64,000 nucleotides of DNA from Pseudomonas sp. ERMR1:02 (GTDB lineage Bacteria; Pseudomonadota; Gammaproteobacteria; Pseudomonadales; Pseudomonadaceae), in contig NZ_NKJI01000025.1 of NCBI RefSeq assembly GCF_002277815.1, positions 1 to 64,000 on the forward strand. The letters run 5' to 3'. This document shows, piece by piece, positions 56,212 to 64,000 of the stretch (the first letter of the stretch is position 1; each line of letters opens with the position of its first letter). Position numbers and translations under genes: made by a program. Under the pieces are notes generated by a model. The model made no database searches. It was not told the DNA's origin and saw nothing but the letters and a program-made list of their open reading frames with translations.

Positions 56212-56781
56212 TCAGCGATTGAGTTTAGTAATTTTTGATCCCTGCAATCCCAGCCCAGCCATTAAGCCCTTCTGATCAAAGATGAACGCATAGATGTCGG
56301 ACTGAAGCGTTGAGGTGGTCAGCGACTTGGCCATGCCTGAGTCAACAACCACAATACTTGGGCCCACGCCTACCTCAAATCCGTTACCAGTTTTCAGATC
56401 GTTCAGCGCGGAACTGGTCATGAAGAACATGGCGTACCCAAACTTCTGCGCGCCCGCCTGAAGACCGTATGAAGCTGCAGTGGTCGAGTAGTATCCCGTG
56501 ACTTTGCCGTTCTCGATCAATTCGCCTTCGCCATGCTGAGCACCGACGATGAGACCCGCTTTCAGCACATCCGGGAAAACGAGGATACCCTTTGCTCGCT
56601 GCGCTAGGACACGCGCTTGCGGCGTACTGATATATAAACTCTTTAACGCTGCTTTCGCTTCCTGATCCATCTGAGCGTCCGCAGCCATCGCACCAGAGGC
56701 GGAAGTTGATTGATCCGTTTGGCAGCCCGCAGTGATCGCGAAGATAGAAATCAATGCCATTATTCGAAGGTGTTTGATCAT
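56212..56781 (-). CDS. SYLF-domain (YSC84-related) lipoprotein
   Basis: A 189-aa protein. Lipoprotein signal MIKHLRIMALISIFAITAGC with C20 as the lipidated residue. The SYLF/YSC84 domain occupies the remainder: ALKSLYISTPQARVLAQRAKGILVFPDVLKAGLIVGAQHGEG, GYYSTTAASYGLQAGAQKFGYAMFFM and GSKITKLNR at the end. SYLF domains bind phosphoinositides in eukaryotes; in bacteria the role of these periplasmic lipoproteins is not settled. Stand-alone gene. Confidence 0.85.
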   Translation of the reverse strand: MIKHLRIMALISIFAITAGCQTDQSTSASGAMAADAQMDQEAKAALKSLYISTPQARVLAQRAKGILVFPDVLKAGLIVGAQHGEGELIENGKVTGYYSTTAASYGLQAGAQKFGYAMFFMTSSALNDLKTGNGFEVGVGPSIVVVDSGMAKSLTTSTLQSDIYAFIFDQKGLMAGLGLQGSKITKLNR

Positions 56782-57030
56782 GAGGAATACTCTTTTTCTA
56801 CCCTCGCCACTGAATGAACCTGCGTGACGACAGCCGTTGCTGATTAACGTCTAACAGATCCGACCTTTATTACGTCGTACTCACAAACAATTGGACTTTA
56901 GCCCTGCCAAGCGTTTGGTCAAATACAATGCGATGAACGCTACGGATCGCCCCAGCAAAACCAAAACAGATCGCGGTGGTTTTAGACAGCTTCTGCCCCC
57001 TCCCCGGCGTTCTGCCGACCGAACACATCC

Positions 57031-57321
57031 CTATTTCGCAATACCGTCATACGCCTGCTCGCAGGTCATACCCCTGCCTCTGGCTTGGTCAGCAACTTCA
57101 GCCAGGTCGCCCGCTCGCTGGTCAGCGCGCTTGAGCACGTCGGCAAGCACCATTGCGGCGCGGGCAGCTGCCTTGCCGATCTGGGCGATGAACGCGGCCA
57201 CGCGCTTGACCCCGACAATCTGAAGCCGCTGCTTCGCCGTGTTGAGGACAGGTGCAAAAACGCCGGCTTGTTTGCCGGCGTTCGGGAGGATCTGCAGCAG
57301 TTGCTGCGCGGTAATGGGCAT
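57031..57321 (-). pseudogene. Fused remnant of phage endolysin (GH19) and spanin (Rz)
   Basis: A 96-aa frame. The first half, MPITAQQLLQILPNAGKQAG... to VAAFIAQIG, is the N-terminal helix bundle start of phage/pyocin GH19 endolysins. The second half, AAMVLADVLKRADQRAGDLAEVADQARGRGMTCEQAYDG, is like the C-terminus of Rz-type lysis proteins. The middle of the endolysin and all of the start of Rz are missing, so a deletion has joined two lysis genes in frame. GGAGA precedes ATG 57321. Probably non-functional. Confidence 0.6.
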
Positions 57322-57422
57322 GGCTTTTCTCCGGGCAAAAATAAACCCGCTCGATGGCGGGCGATTTCGGATTTTTGGTGTAAAAATGCAAAGCTCAGCC
57401 ATATATTTAGGAATGCTCGCGG

Positions 57423-58178
57423 ATGACCTCGACACGCTCACCATTCCCTGCGGACTCTTTCAGACTTCTCGCTGCCGAGGAAGCTAAACACTGGTGGTTT
57501 CGCGCTAGAAATCGAGTTCTTCTTTGGGCCCTCAAAAGCAAGATCGGTCAATTCAGCAATTTTCTAGAAATTGGCTGCGGAACTGCTTTCGTACTTGAAG
57601 GGGTTAGAAACAGCTATCCAAATGCTGACCTGTATGGATCGGAGTATTTCGAAGAAGGTTTGATCCATGCTAAAGAGCGAATTCCATCAGCGACTTTCGT
57701 TAAGCTCGATGCAACTGCAATGTCAGAGGAATCTCACTACGATGTCATTGGAGCATTCGATGTTATTGAGCATATTGAGCAAGACCAATTAGTCTTGAAC
57801 AACTTGGCTCGAGCATTAAAGCAAGGCGGCTCTCTACTTATTTCAGTCCCTCAACATCGCTGGCTGTGGTCACATGTTGATGAGTTCGCTTGTCATGTCC
57901 GGCGTTACACACGGCCAGAGTTGATAAAAAAAGTGAAAGCAGCAGGCCTTGAAGTGAAATACACCACTTCGTTTGTGAGCCTGCTTGTACCTCTAATGTG
58001 GATATCTCGGTCTAAACCACATGAAGGCGAATATGACCCGATGACAGAGTTTAAGATTCCGCGCTGGCTAAACAAAAGTCTGGAAATGGTAATGAGACTT
58101 GAGTTTATGCTACTAAAGTGCGGAATCAGACTGCCCGTCGGCGGATCTCTTCTTCTTGTTGCTACAAAAACCCAATAA
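57423..58178 (+). CDS. Class I SAM-dependent methyltransferase
   Basis: A 251-aa Rossmann methyltransferase. Motif I FLEIGCGTAFVLEGV (near residue 48), the acidic post-I residue in DLYGSEYFEEGL, KLDATAMSEESHYDVIGAFDVIEHI (motif II) and LKQGGSLLISVPQHRWLWS (motif III). The HWWFRARN opening is typical of methyltransferases beside glycan genes. The gene is AT-richer than its neighbours and uses rarer codons, so it was probably acquired. Start ATG 57423 has a poor ribosome site. Substrate unknown. Confidence 0.83.
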   Translation: MTSTRSPFPADSFRLLAAEEAKHWWFRARNRVLLWALKSKIGQFSNFLEIGCGTAFVLEGVRNSYPNADLYGSEYFEEGLIHAKERIPSATFVKLDATAMSEESHYDVIGAFDVIEHIEQDQLVLNNLARALKQGGSLLISVPQHRWLWSHVDEFACHVRRYTRPELIKKVKAAGLEVKYTTSFVSLLVPLMWISRSKPHEGEYDPMTEFKIPRWLNKSLEMVMRLEFMLLKCGIRLPVGGSLLLVATKTQ

Positions 58179-58192
58179 AACTAGGCGGTTGC

Positions 58193-58499
58193 TCATAAGC
58201 GGGCGCCGAGCGAAGTGAGTTTCAAGTTCGCCTGTCGGCACATCGCCAGCCATCTCGTCGTCATGGCTGGAGCAGTGTCGCCGTCACACACACCAAGACG
58301 CCTGGAGGAACTTCGCGGCAGCATCGGTGTGCTTTTCATAACAAAACGCCCCAGGCCGGCGAGGCCCAAGGCGGTGAAGATGTCAAAAACCCGGTATCCG
58401 GTTAACCGCAAAGCTGCTCCGCTTAAGTGAACAGCATTGCCATTTATTGGGGCCTTTTGCTTTTAGCCGTTTTTGTTCCCCCACTTGTTCCCCCACTCT
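58193..58499. other. Degraded mobile-element sequence
   Basis: Between the methyltransferase and the transposase remnant. On the minus strand the transposase frame runs on as ARVGEQVGEQKRLKAKG..., which no longer resembles transposase; GEQVGEQK-type tails recur at the ends of some phage integrases in my recollection. No intact gene is visible. Confidence 0.35.
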
Positions 58500-59231
58500 G
58501 GCCGTGCGATGAGCCGGTGTGGGTTCCACATCCACGATGACACCGTGCTCGGTATCGATCAGATAATTCGTGGAGTAAGCGTAGAACGCTGGGCCACCTG
58601 GAGCTGCGGTCCAGCGGGCTTGAGGATCAGTCAGCGATAGGCGCTTCGGTAGCGTTTCTGCCAGAGCCTCTTCATCGAGTGCCTCAAGATACTCACGCAC
58701 GGCACGGGTGCTCAGGGCCGGATCGCTCCAGTTGACCTGTTCATCGCCCGGTACACCGCGCTGCCGGCTGGCATCCGCTTTGATGATGCTGGCGTCCACG
58801 GCAAAGCCTTCACCTTTGACCAAACCTGCGTCCATGCAACGACGCAGCACTTCATTGAACAGCCAGCGAAAGAGATCGCTTTCCCGAAAATGACCGTGTC
58901 GATTTTTGGAAAAGGTCGAGTGATTGGGGACTTCATCTTCAACGCTTAACCGGCAGAACCAGCGATACGCCAGGTTCAAAAGGGTCTCTTCGCACAGCCG
59001 CCGCTCGGAGCGAATACCGTAGCAGTAGCCGACGATCAGCATGCGGATCATCAGTTCAGGATCAATCGAAGGACGCCCTATCGGGCTGAAGAAGTCGGCG
59101 AGGTAATGGCGCAGGTCGCTCAGATCGAGACATTGATCAATGCTGCGCAGAAGGTGATTGGCTGGGATGTGGTCTTCAAGGTTGAACGAGTAAAACAATC
59201 GCTCCTGCCCCCTCGATAACTGTCCCATCAT
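58383..59231 (-). mobile_element. Truncated IS1182-type transposase gene
   Basis: Starting at ATG 59231 (MMGQLSRGQERLFYSFNLEDHIP), this is the N-terminal half of an IS1182/IS1380-like DDE transposase: LADFFSPIGRPSIDPELMIRMLIVGYCYGI, PNHSTFSKNRHGHFRESDLFRWLF, KGEGFAVDASIIKADASRQR (first catalytic Asp region) and YLIDTEHGVIVDVEPTPAHRTA. Similarity stops near 58500, so the second and third acidic residues are lost. The element cannot move by itself. Confidence 0.8.
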
Positions 59232-59299
59232 GCTGTGTGATCCCCCGCCGGCCAATGAAGAGATTTGCCGCAGGACAGACAAGGGAGCTACTTTTTCAA

Positions 59300-59820
59300 C
59301 AGAATCGGCCAATAGCAGACGCACGTTGCGCAGTACGCAGCCTGGCCACGCTACCGTGGTTTGCCGCGGTCGGAATGTTGCTGGCTGAACGCTTTATCCA
59401 GAAGTCGCTGGTGCAGGTCACGCGCTACTTCATTGATCCGGCCATACGGGACGCGGCCATCGAATCAGTCATGGCACTGATCGGGCCGGAGACCAAGGTT
59501 CTGATAGGCCACTCCCTGGGGTCCGTGGTCGCCTACGAAGCAGCGCATCAATTGCATCAGCGACTGCCCTTGCTCGTGACTCTGGGTTCCCCCCTGGGCT
59601 TGCACTCGATCATCTATCAGCGGCTAGTGCCACAACCGCCCTGCTATCCCCCGATGGTACAACGCTGGGTGAATGTCGCCGATGTCAACGACCTCATAGC
59701 CGTCGAACCGGACCTGAGAGGGATGTTCGGTATTGGATTACCTGCGGATTCGATTTTCGAGAGTGAGTCCACTGTCGACAACGGTTCCGAACCCCACCGG
59801 GCTGATTTCTATCTGGGCAA
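59300..59820 (+). pseudogene. Alpha/beta hydrolase remnant cut by two IS fragments
   Basis: The frame IESVMALIGPETKVLIGHSLGSVVAYEAAHQL carries the nucleophile elbow GHSLGS, followed by VTLGSPLGLHSIIYQRL, WVNVADVNDLIAVEPDL (acid residue) and STVDNGSEPHRADFYLGK. The start of the protein is missing at the IS1182-side border near 59300 and the end at the IS66-side border near 59820. The central core is undamaged. Activity is unlikely. Relatives are lipase-like esterases. Confidence 0.65.
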
Positions 59821-60124
59821 GCAGGCTGTAGGCATTTTCTGCCGGCCAACTCACCACAACTACGCCTTTTGAATAAGGTACTTCGATTCGGATCGTAGCG
59901 GGAAGAGCTTGATGCGTCGCTATCGACGGCGCTGCCTTGACCGGAATAAACGCAGTTTGCAGTGCCAGGTTTTTCTGCGCGTGCACCCGAATCCATTTAT
60001 GGACAAGGTTGGCATTGAGGTTGTGGCTCAAGGCGACATTAGCAATTGAAGTGTCAGCCTGCGCGCACTCTGCAATGACCTGGGTCTTGAAGGATTTGGA
60101 ATAGGAACGACGTTCTTGTTGCAT
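59738..60124 (-). mobile_element. Truncated IS66-family accessory protein gene (TnpA)
   Basis: ATG 60124 opens MQQERRSYSKSFKTQVIAECAQADTSIANVALSHNLNANLVHKWIRVH, the HTH of IS66 OrfA/TnpA, then RIEVPYSKGVVVVSWPAENAYSLL, its C-terminal conserved block. The IS similarity ends at about 59820; the frame beyond that is antisense to the hydrolase. TnpB and TnpC are absent, so it is an end fragment. Confidence 0.75.
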
Positions 60125-60150
60125 GGGCGTCCGCTTAAAAAGGCTAATAA

Positions 60151-60180
60151 TGGTGTCCACTTAAATTTAGGTGGACACCA
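60151..60180. repeat. Near-perfect 30-bp palindrome at the IS66 fragment end
   Basis: TGGTGTCCAC (60151-60160) and GTGGACACCA (60171-60180) are exact reverse complements around an AT-rich core that is itself nearly symmetric. It lies 27 nt upstream of the TnpA start. It could be a head-to-head junction of IS terminal repeats or a transcript hairpin. Confidence 0.6.
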
Positions 60181-60279
60181 TCGCCTTAAGCGAATGCGTC
60201 AGGAAGGTGTGTTGGCCGGACGGTTACTCCTCCGTTTCAAAAAAACAAGCTCCTCATTTCATGGGCACGGGAGAAAATT

Positions 60280-60465
60280 ATGGGTAAGCGCCAAGCCACA
60301 GGGGTAGATCAAGCCTCTTCAAATAAATCCGAAATTCCCGATATCACTAAGCGCTCAGATGCCGGCCTGACTGACGACCAGCGAGTCAGTCGTGAGGAGT
60401 CTTCAGTGGATGGCGTACGAGTGAAGCTTGGCCCTGCTGACGTAGAAAGGATTCGAGATAAGTAG
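60280..60465 (+). CDS. Small hypothetical protein, 61 aa
   Basis: A short hydrophilic protein with a strong ribosome site (GGGAG, 7-nt spacing to ATG 60280). Sequence features: many Asp, Ser, Arg and Lys residues (DITKRSDAGLTDDQRVSREESS), no membrane segment, probably disordered. No family recognised. The good translation start and independent position are the only support. Confidence 0.5.
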   Translation: MGKRQATGVDQASSNKSEIPDITKRSDAGLTDDQRVSREESSVDGVRVKLGPADVERIRDK

Positions 60466-60557
60466 TCTGAACATTTTGAAAGCATGGCGTTAGTTGGTAC
60501 GCCTCACCAGATAAGGGAGGTCGTCGATTGATGGCGATCTGGATAGTGGAGGGAAAA

Positions 60558-61019
60558 ATGCGACCGCAAACCTCGTTCATTTTTGACCTGGACGGCACTC
60601 TGACTGACAGCGTTTATCAAAACGTAACAGCTTGGAAGGAAGCTCTCGACTCGGAAAACATCCCACTGTCGATGTGGCGGATTCATCGCAAGATCGGTAT
60701 GAGCGGCGGGTTGATGCTTAAAACTTTATCCCGCGAGACAGGGCTGGACATCACTGATGAGCAAGCTGATCGGCTTAGCAAAAAGCATGCAGAAGCCTAT
60801 AAGGCCATGCGCAGCAAAATTATGCCGTTGCCTGGTGCTATAGAGCTGTTATCGATGCTCACCAGCGAGCGGTTGCGTTGGAGTATTGCAACCAGTGGTG
60901 GCATTGAAACTGCTGAAATTAATCTCAAGGCGTTAGGCATCGCGGATGCGAAGCGAGCCGAAGCAACTCAGATATGGGTTCGCGCAAGACGGTTAATGAG
61001 TCAGGAGTCTCCTGTTTAA
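60558..61019 (+). pseudogene. HAD-superfamily phosphatase, C-terminus lost
   Basis: A 153-aa frame. Motif I FIFDLDGTLTDSVYQN with nucleophile Asp, cap region KIGMSGGLMLKTLSRETGLDITDEQAD, and motif II WSIATSGGIETAEINLKALGI. After ALGIADAKRAE similarity is lost and the frame stops; motifs III and IV (K...DD) are absent downstream in all frames. ATG 60558 has GGAGGG upstream. PGP/CbbY-like subfamily. Real truncation rather than one missing base. Confidence 0.7.
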
Positions 61020-61171
61020 TTACGTTAGAACCGAAAATTACCATCGATCAGGCAGCGAACCGAATACATCGGAATGATGCCGCGCAAACGGGCAGTCATG
61101 TTAAGGCCCACGACTGCCTGAAGGGCTTCATCAGCCCGGAACCAGCAATCATGGTCACTCGCTGAATGACA

Positions 61172-61303
61172 ATGGCATTCGCGCGCAGAGAAATGGGGCT
61201 GCAAATCCCTTTGGAATTGGGAGATAGCTACCGCCGCAAGCATTCGTATCAGCTCGCCAGCAAATATCCTGAACTGTTCCTTACCTGGGGCTTCTATCGA
61301 TAG
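61172..61303 (+). CDS. Possible small protein, 43 aa
   Basis: A short frame ending LELGDSYRRKHSYQLASKYPELFLTWGFYR, with a composition more protein-like than random. No ribosome site is evident and no family was recognised. It could be the C-terminal scrap of a lost gene between the HAD fragment and glgX. Confidence 0.3.
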   Translation: MAFARREMGLQIPLELGDSYRRKHSYQLASKYPELFLTWGFYR

Positions 61304-61353
61304 AGATAGTTTGTCATCCGTCCTTTCCGAATCTTTTCCAGGAGTGTTTGATC

Positions 61354-63527
61354 ATGACTGATCAACCCGTGAGCGGCAGTGCATCAAGCCAAGATCGTCC
61401 AGCTAGCCGCGTCAGTGAAGGCCTACCCTATCCATTAGGCGCAACATGGGACGGTTCAGGAGTTAACTTCGCTATTTTCTCCGCGAACGCCACCAAGGTC
61501 GAACTGTGCCTGTTCAACGCTGACGGCCAAGAAGAAATCGAACGCATAGCACTTCCGGAATTCACCAATGAAATTTGGCACGGATACCTTCCCGACGCCC
61601 GACCGGGAACGCTCTACGGATATCGCGTGCATGGCCCGTACGATCCGACAAACGGTCACCGCTTTAACCATAACAAGTTACTGATTGACCCTTACGCCAA
61701 GCAGATCTCAGGTGAGTTGAAATGGGACGACGCGCTGTTTGGCTATACCGTAGGTCACGAAGACGGCGACTTGTCATTTGATGAACGTGACAGTGCTCCA
61801 TTCATGCCCCGTTGCAGAGTCATCGACCCGGCGTTCTCATGGGGCAACACCGCAAAACCGTGTGTGCCCTGGGAAAACACTGTTTTCTACGAGACTCATG
61901 TACGCGGTTTCACCATGTGCCATCCCTCGGTACCAGAGTCTGACCGCGGCACCTTCGCGGCCTTCCATCAGTACGACGTGGTGGAATATATCCGCTCACT
62001 TGGCGTGACATCTGTGGAACTGATGCCGGTGCATTACTTCCTGGATGACAACCATCTCCTTGAAAAAGGCCTGCGCAATTTTTGGGGCTACAACACGCTG
62101 GGATTTTTTGCCCCGCACGCGCGTTACATGGCGGGACAGTCCATTGGCGAGTTCAAGATCATGGTTGCGCGCTTTCATAAAGCGGGGTTAGAGGTAATTC
62201 TCGACGTCGTCTACAACCACACTGCCGAAGGGAATGAAATGGGGCCTACCCTTTCACTCAAAGGTATCGACAACGCTAGTTACTATCGCCTGATGCCTGA
62301 CGATGCACGCTACTACATCAATGATACGGGTACAGGCAACACACTCAACATGAGTCATCCTTGCGTATTGCAAATGGTGACCGACTCCTTGAGGTACTGG
62401 GGCTCGGAGATGGGTGTAGATGGATTTCGATTCGACCTGGCCACGATTCTCGGTCGTGAGCCTGAGGGATTCAGTGAGGGCGGCGGTTTCCTCGACGCTT
62501 GTCGTCAGGATCCTGTCCTGGCGAAGGTGAAGCTTATCGCCGAGCCATGGGACTGTGGCCCAGGAGGCTATCAGGTCGGCAATTTCCCTCCAGGCTGGAT
62601 GGAGTGGAATGACAAGTTCAGAGACGTCTCTCGCGCTTTCTGGAAAGGTGACGACGAAATGCTGGGCGAGTTCGCCAAGATTTTCTTGGTTCTGGTGAGC
62701 AATTCAATCTACGCGGCCGTAAGCCTGCTTCATCGGTCAACTTCATCACCGCCCATGACGGCTTCACCTTGAATGACCTCGTCTCCTACAACGACAAACA
62801 CAACGAGGCCAATGGCGAGGACAACCGTGATGGCCATTCTGATAACCGCTCGTGGAATTGCGGTGTGGAGGGGCCGACCGAAGACCCTGCCATCATCGAG
62901 CTGAGGTATCGGCAGATGCGCAATCTTCTGGCCACGCTGTTCTTGGCCCAAGGCACACCGATGCTTCTGGCGGGTGACGAGTTTGCTCGTACCCAAGGCG
63001 GGAGCAACAACGCCTATTGTCAGGACAGCGAGATCGGCTGGGTGGATTGGAATGTCAGTGAAAAAAGTAGCGAACTACAGGAGTTCGTCAGATACCTGAT
63101 CGAGCTACGCAAACGCCACCCTCTGCTTCGTCGCACCCGCTTCTTCACTGGCGAGTACGATGAAAGCCTCGGCGTTAAGGACGTGAGCTGGATCCAGCCA
63201 AGTGGCGATGAAATGGGCATGGAGCAGTGGCAGGACGGCAGTAACCGCTGCATGGGCATACTTCTAGATGGTCGTACCCAAACAAGCGGCATTCGCCGTG
63301 AAGGTGTCGATCATTCGCTACTGATCATCGTCAATGCTCATCACGATGTGGTGAGTTTCTTACTGCCCGAAGTGCCACAGGGCCAAGAGTGGATCCTTCA
63401 ACTCGACACCAATCAGACGGAGCTAGACCCTGGTGAGACATTTGCCTTCGGCGATGAATACCAAGTTACAGGGCGCTCAGTGCTGATGTTCGAATTGAAA
63501 AAGCCTGCCAAGAGAAAACGTCACTAA
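61354..63527 (+). pseudogene. glgX: Glycogen debranching enzyme GlgX, one frame break
   Basis: About 724 aa if repaired. N-terminal CBM48 (GLPYPLGATWDGSGVNFAIFSANATKVELCL) and a GH13 barrel with region I DVVYNHTAEG, II GFRFDLATILG (nucleophile Asp), III LIAEPWDCG (acid Glu) and IV FITAHDGFTL (His-Asp). It hydrolyses alpha-1,6 branches of glycogen. The frame breaks near 62669, where CCC appears as CC; repair gives EFAQDFLGSGEQFNLRGRKP. AGGAG precedes ATG 61354. No glg/tre partners lie within the window; they may follow on the right. Confidence 0.88.
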
Positions 63528-63694
63528 ATGATGATGAACACCGCCGTCGCATTCATGCACTTCGGTGTTCTCATAATGATCATCAAGAGCAGGTTCAGCC
63601 AGCCTTTCGATATCTTCGGCCATGAGTTCATTATGTGAAACCAACCAAAAAGATCGCCATCATGAAAGTTTTCAAAATTCTGCCAATCACTTTC

Positions 63695-63883
63695 TCACCG
63701 GGCTGGGAGTTCGAAAACATTTCTCACCGCCGTCGTATTGATCGTCTTCAAGACGCCGGTCAACTCCCCTTTTTTCGTCACGCGATCCAGGATGGGGTAT
63801 GCAAAAGCCCCAGAGCAACTGGCGGCTAACGAGAGGCTTAAGGACAACAATGCCGTGGTTTTCCAGGCAAACCATCCGCGCAT
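63695..63883 (-). CDS. Possible exported small protein or N-terminal fragment
   Basis: The frame MRGWFAWKTTALLSLSLSLAAS... gives a good signal peptide, with cleavage likely after CSGAFA, then YPILDRVTKKGELTGVLKTINTTAVRNVFELPAR and a stop. Without a clear ribosome site it may be a broken gene or a short periplasmic protein. No family was recognised. Confidence 0.35.
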   Translation of the reverse strand: MRGWFAWKTTALLSLSLSLAASCSGAFAYPILDRVTKKGELTGVLKTINTTAVRNVFELPAR

Positions 63884-63914
63884 GAGCCATGAATAGTGCG
63901 GGTCAGTCAGTATT

Positions 63915-63959
63915 GAAAAAAACATCGGGTGTCACGGGACGAGCAACGTCACCCGATGT
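63915..63959 (-). terminator. Rho-independent terminator, minus strand
   Basis: Perfect 10-bp stem ACATCGGGTG / CACCCGATGT (63922-63931 and 63950-63959) next to seven A on the plus strand at 63915-63921. Read on the minus strand it is a hairpin followed by a U run. It ends a leftward gene that starts outside the window. Confidence 0.75.
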
Positions 63960-64000
63960 AAGGTCGACGGTAATTAGCTACTTTGATGGCTCAACCCATT

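Overview
The window looks like a chromosomal stretch of a Pseudomonas of the fluorescens type. Codons are GC-rich, there are many LysR/AraC/MocR-type regulators beside small catabolic operons, Pseudomonas-style REP hairpins are present, and familiar Pseudomonas proteins (BenE, DctA, creatininase, AzoR, GlgX) are recognisable. No rRNA, tRNA or CRISPR array was seen. One technical point colours everything: about twenty-five reading-frame breaks occur in fourteen genes. Nearly all can be repaired by putting back one base in a short homopolymer run, so most 'pseudogenes' here are probably intact genes in an under-polished assembly.

Layout. 1-3.7 kb: an amino-acid ABC transporter operon with an embedded desuccinylase/aspartoacylase-family enzyme and an RpiR regulator. 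3.7-4.6 kb: a nested inverted-repeat element around a hexanucleotide microsatellite. 4.6-8.6 kb: a lipoprotein serine protease, a metallophosphatase, a cupin protein and benzoate transporter BenE. 8.6-13.1 kb: a MocR regulator divergent from benE across a repeat-rich operator region, a tiny lipoprotein, and an AraC/MFS divergent pair. 13.1-18.4 kb: AraC regulator, MFS carrier, FAH-family enzyme, SDR and D-2-hydroxyacid dehydrogenase, probably a sugar-acid or related hydroxyacid pathway.

18.8-35.6 kb is the most striking block. It holds two LysR regulators, an MHS-family (KgtP/ProP-like) carrier, three tandem RraA-type aldolase-like proteins, an aminotransferase, a two-subunit TPP decarboxylase, an acyl-CoA dehydrogenase with its own EtfBA, a CaiB CoA-transferase, a MaoC-type hydratase, a citramalyl-CoA-lyase-like enzyme, a semialdehyde dehydrogenase and a glutamate/aspartate-type binding protein. 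Read in order, these could deaminate, cleave or decarboxylate, oxidise and split a gamma-substituted glutamate (for example 4-methyl-, 4-methylene- or 4-hydroxy-4-methylglutamate) into pyruvate and acetyl-CoA. This is inference, but every step has a gene.

35.9-48.8 kb: a nitrogen-scavenging accessory region with creatininase, NCS1 permease, azoreductase, amidase, a DUF1989 protein, flavin reductase, and a LuxR/nitrilase/polyamine-binding protein/beta-aminopeptidase set. 49.3-55.9 kb: remnants of a LysR gene and of a dicarboxylate symporter, then an operon (CaiB CoA-transferase, HMG-CoA lyase, VOC protein, D-2-hydroxyacid dehydrogenase, DctA) divergent from a LysR gene. It looks suited to growth on 3-hydroxy-3-methylglutarate or a similar hydroxy-dicarboxylate.

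55.9-61.3 kb: a scrap yard of mobile DNA with a phage endolysin/spanin fusion remnant, truncated IS1182-type and IS66-type transposase genes, broken hydrolase and HAD genes, a lower-GC methyltransferase and small unknown ORFs. 61.3-63.5 kb: glycogen debranching enzyme GlgX. The right edge carries a minus-strand terminator for a gene outside the window.
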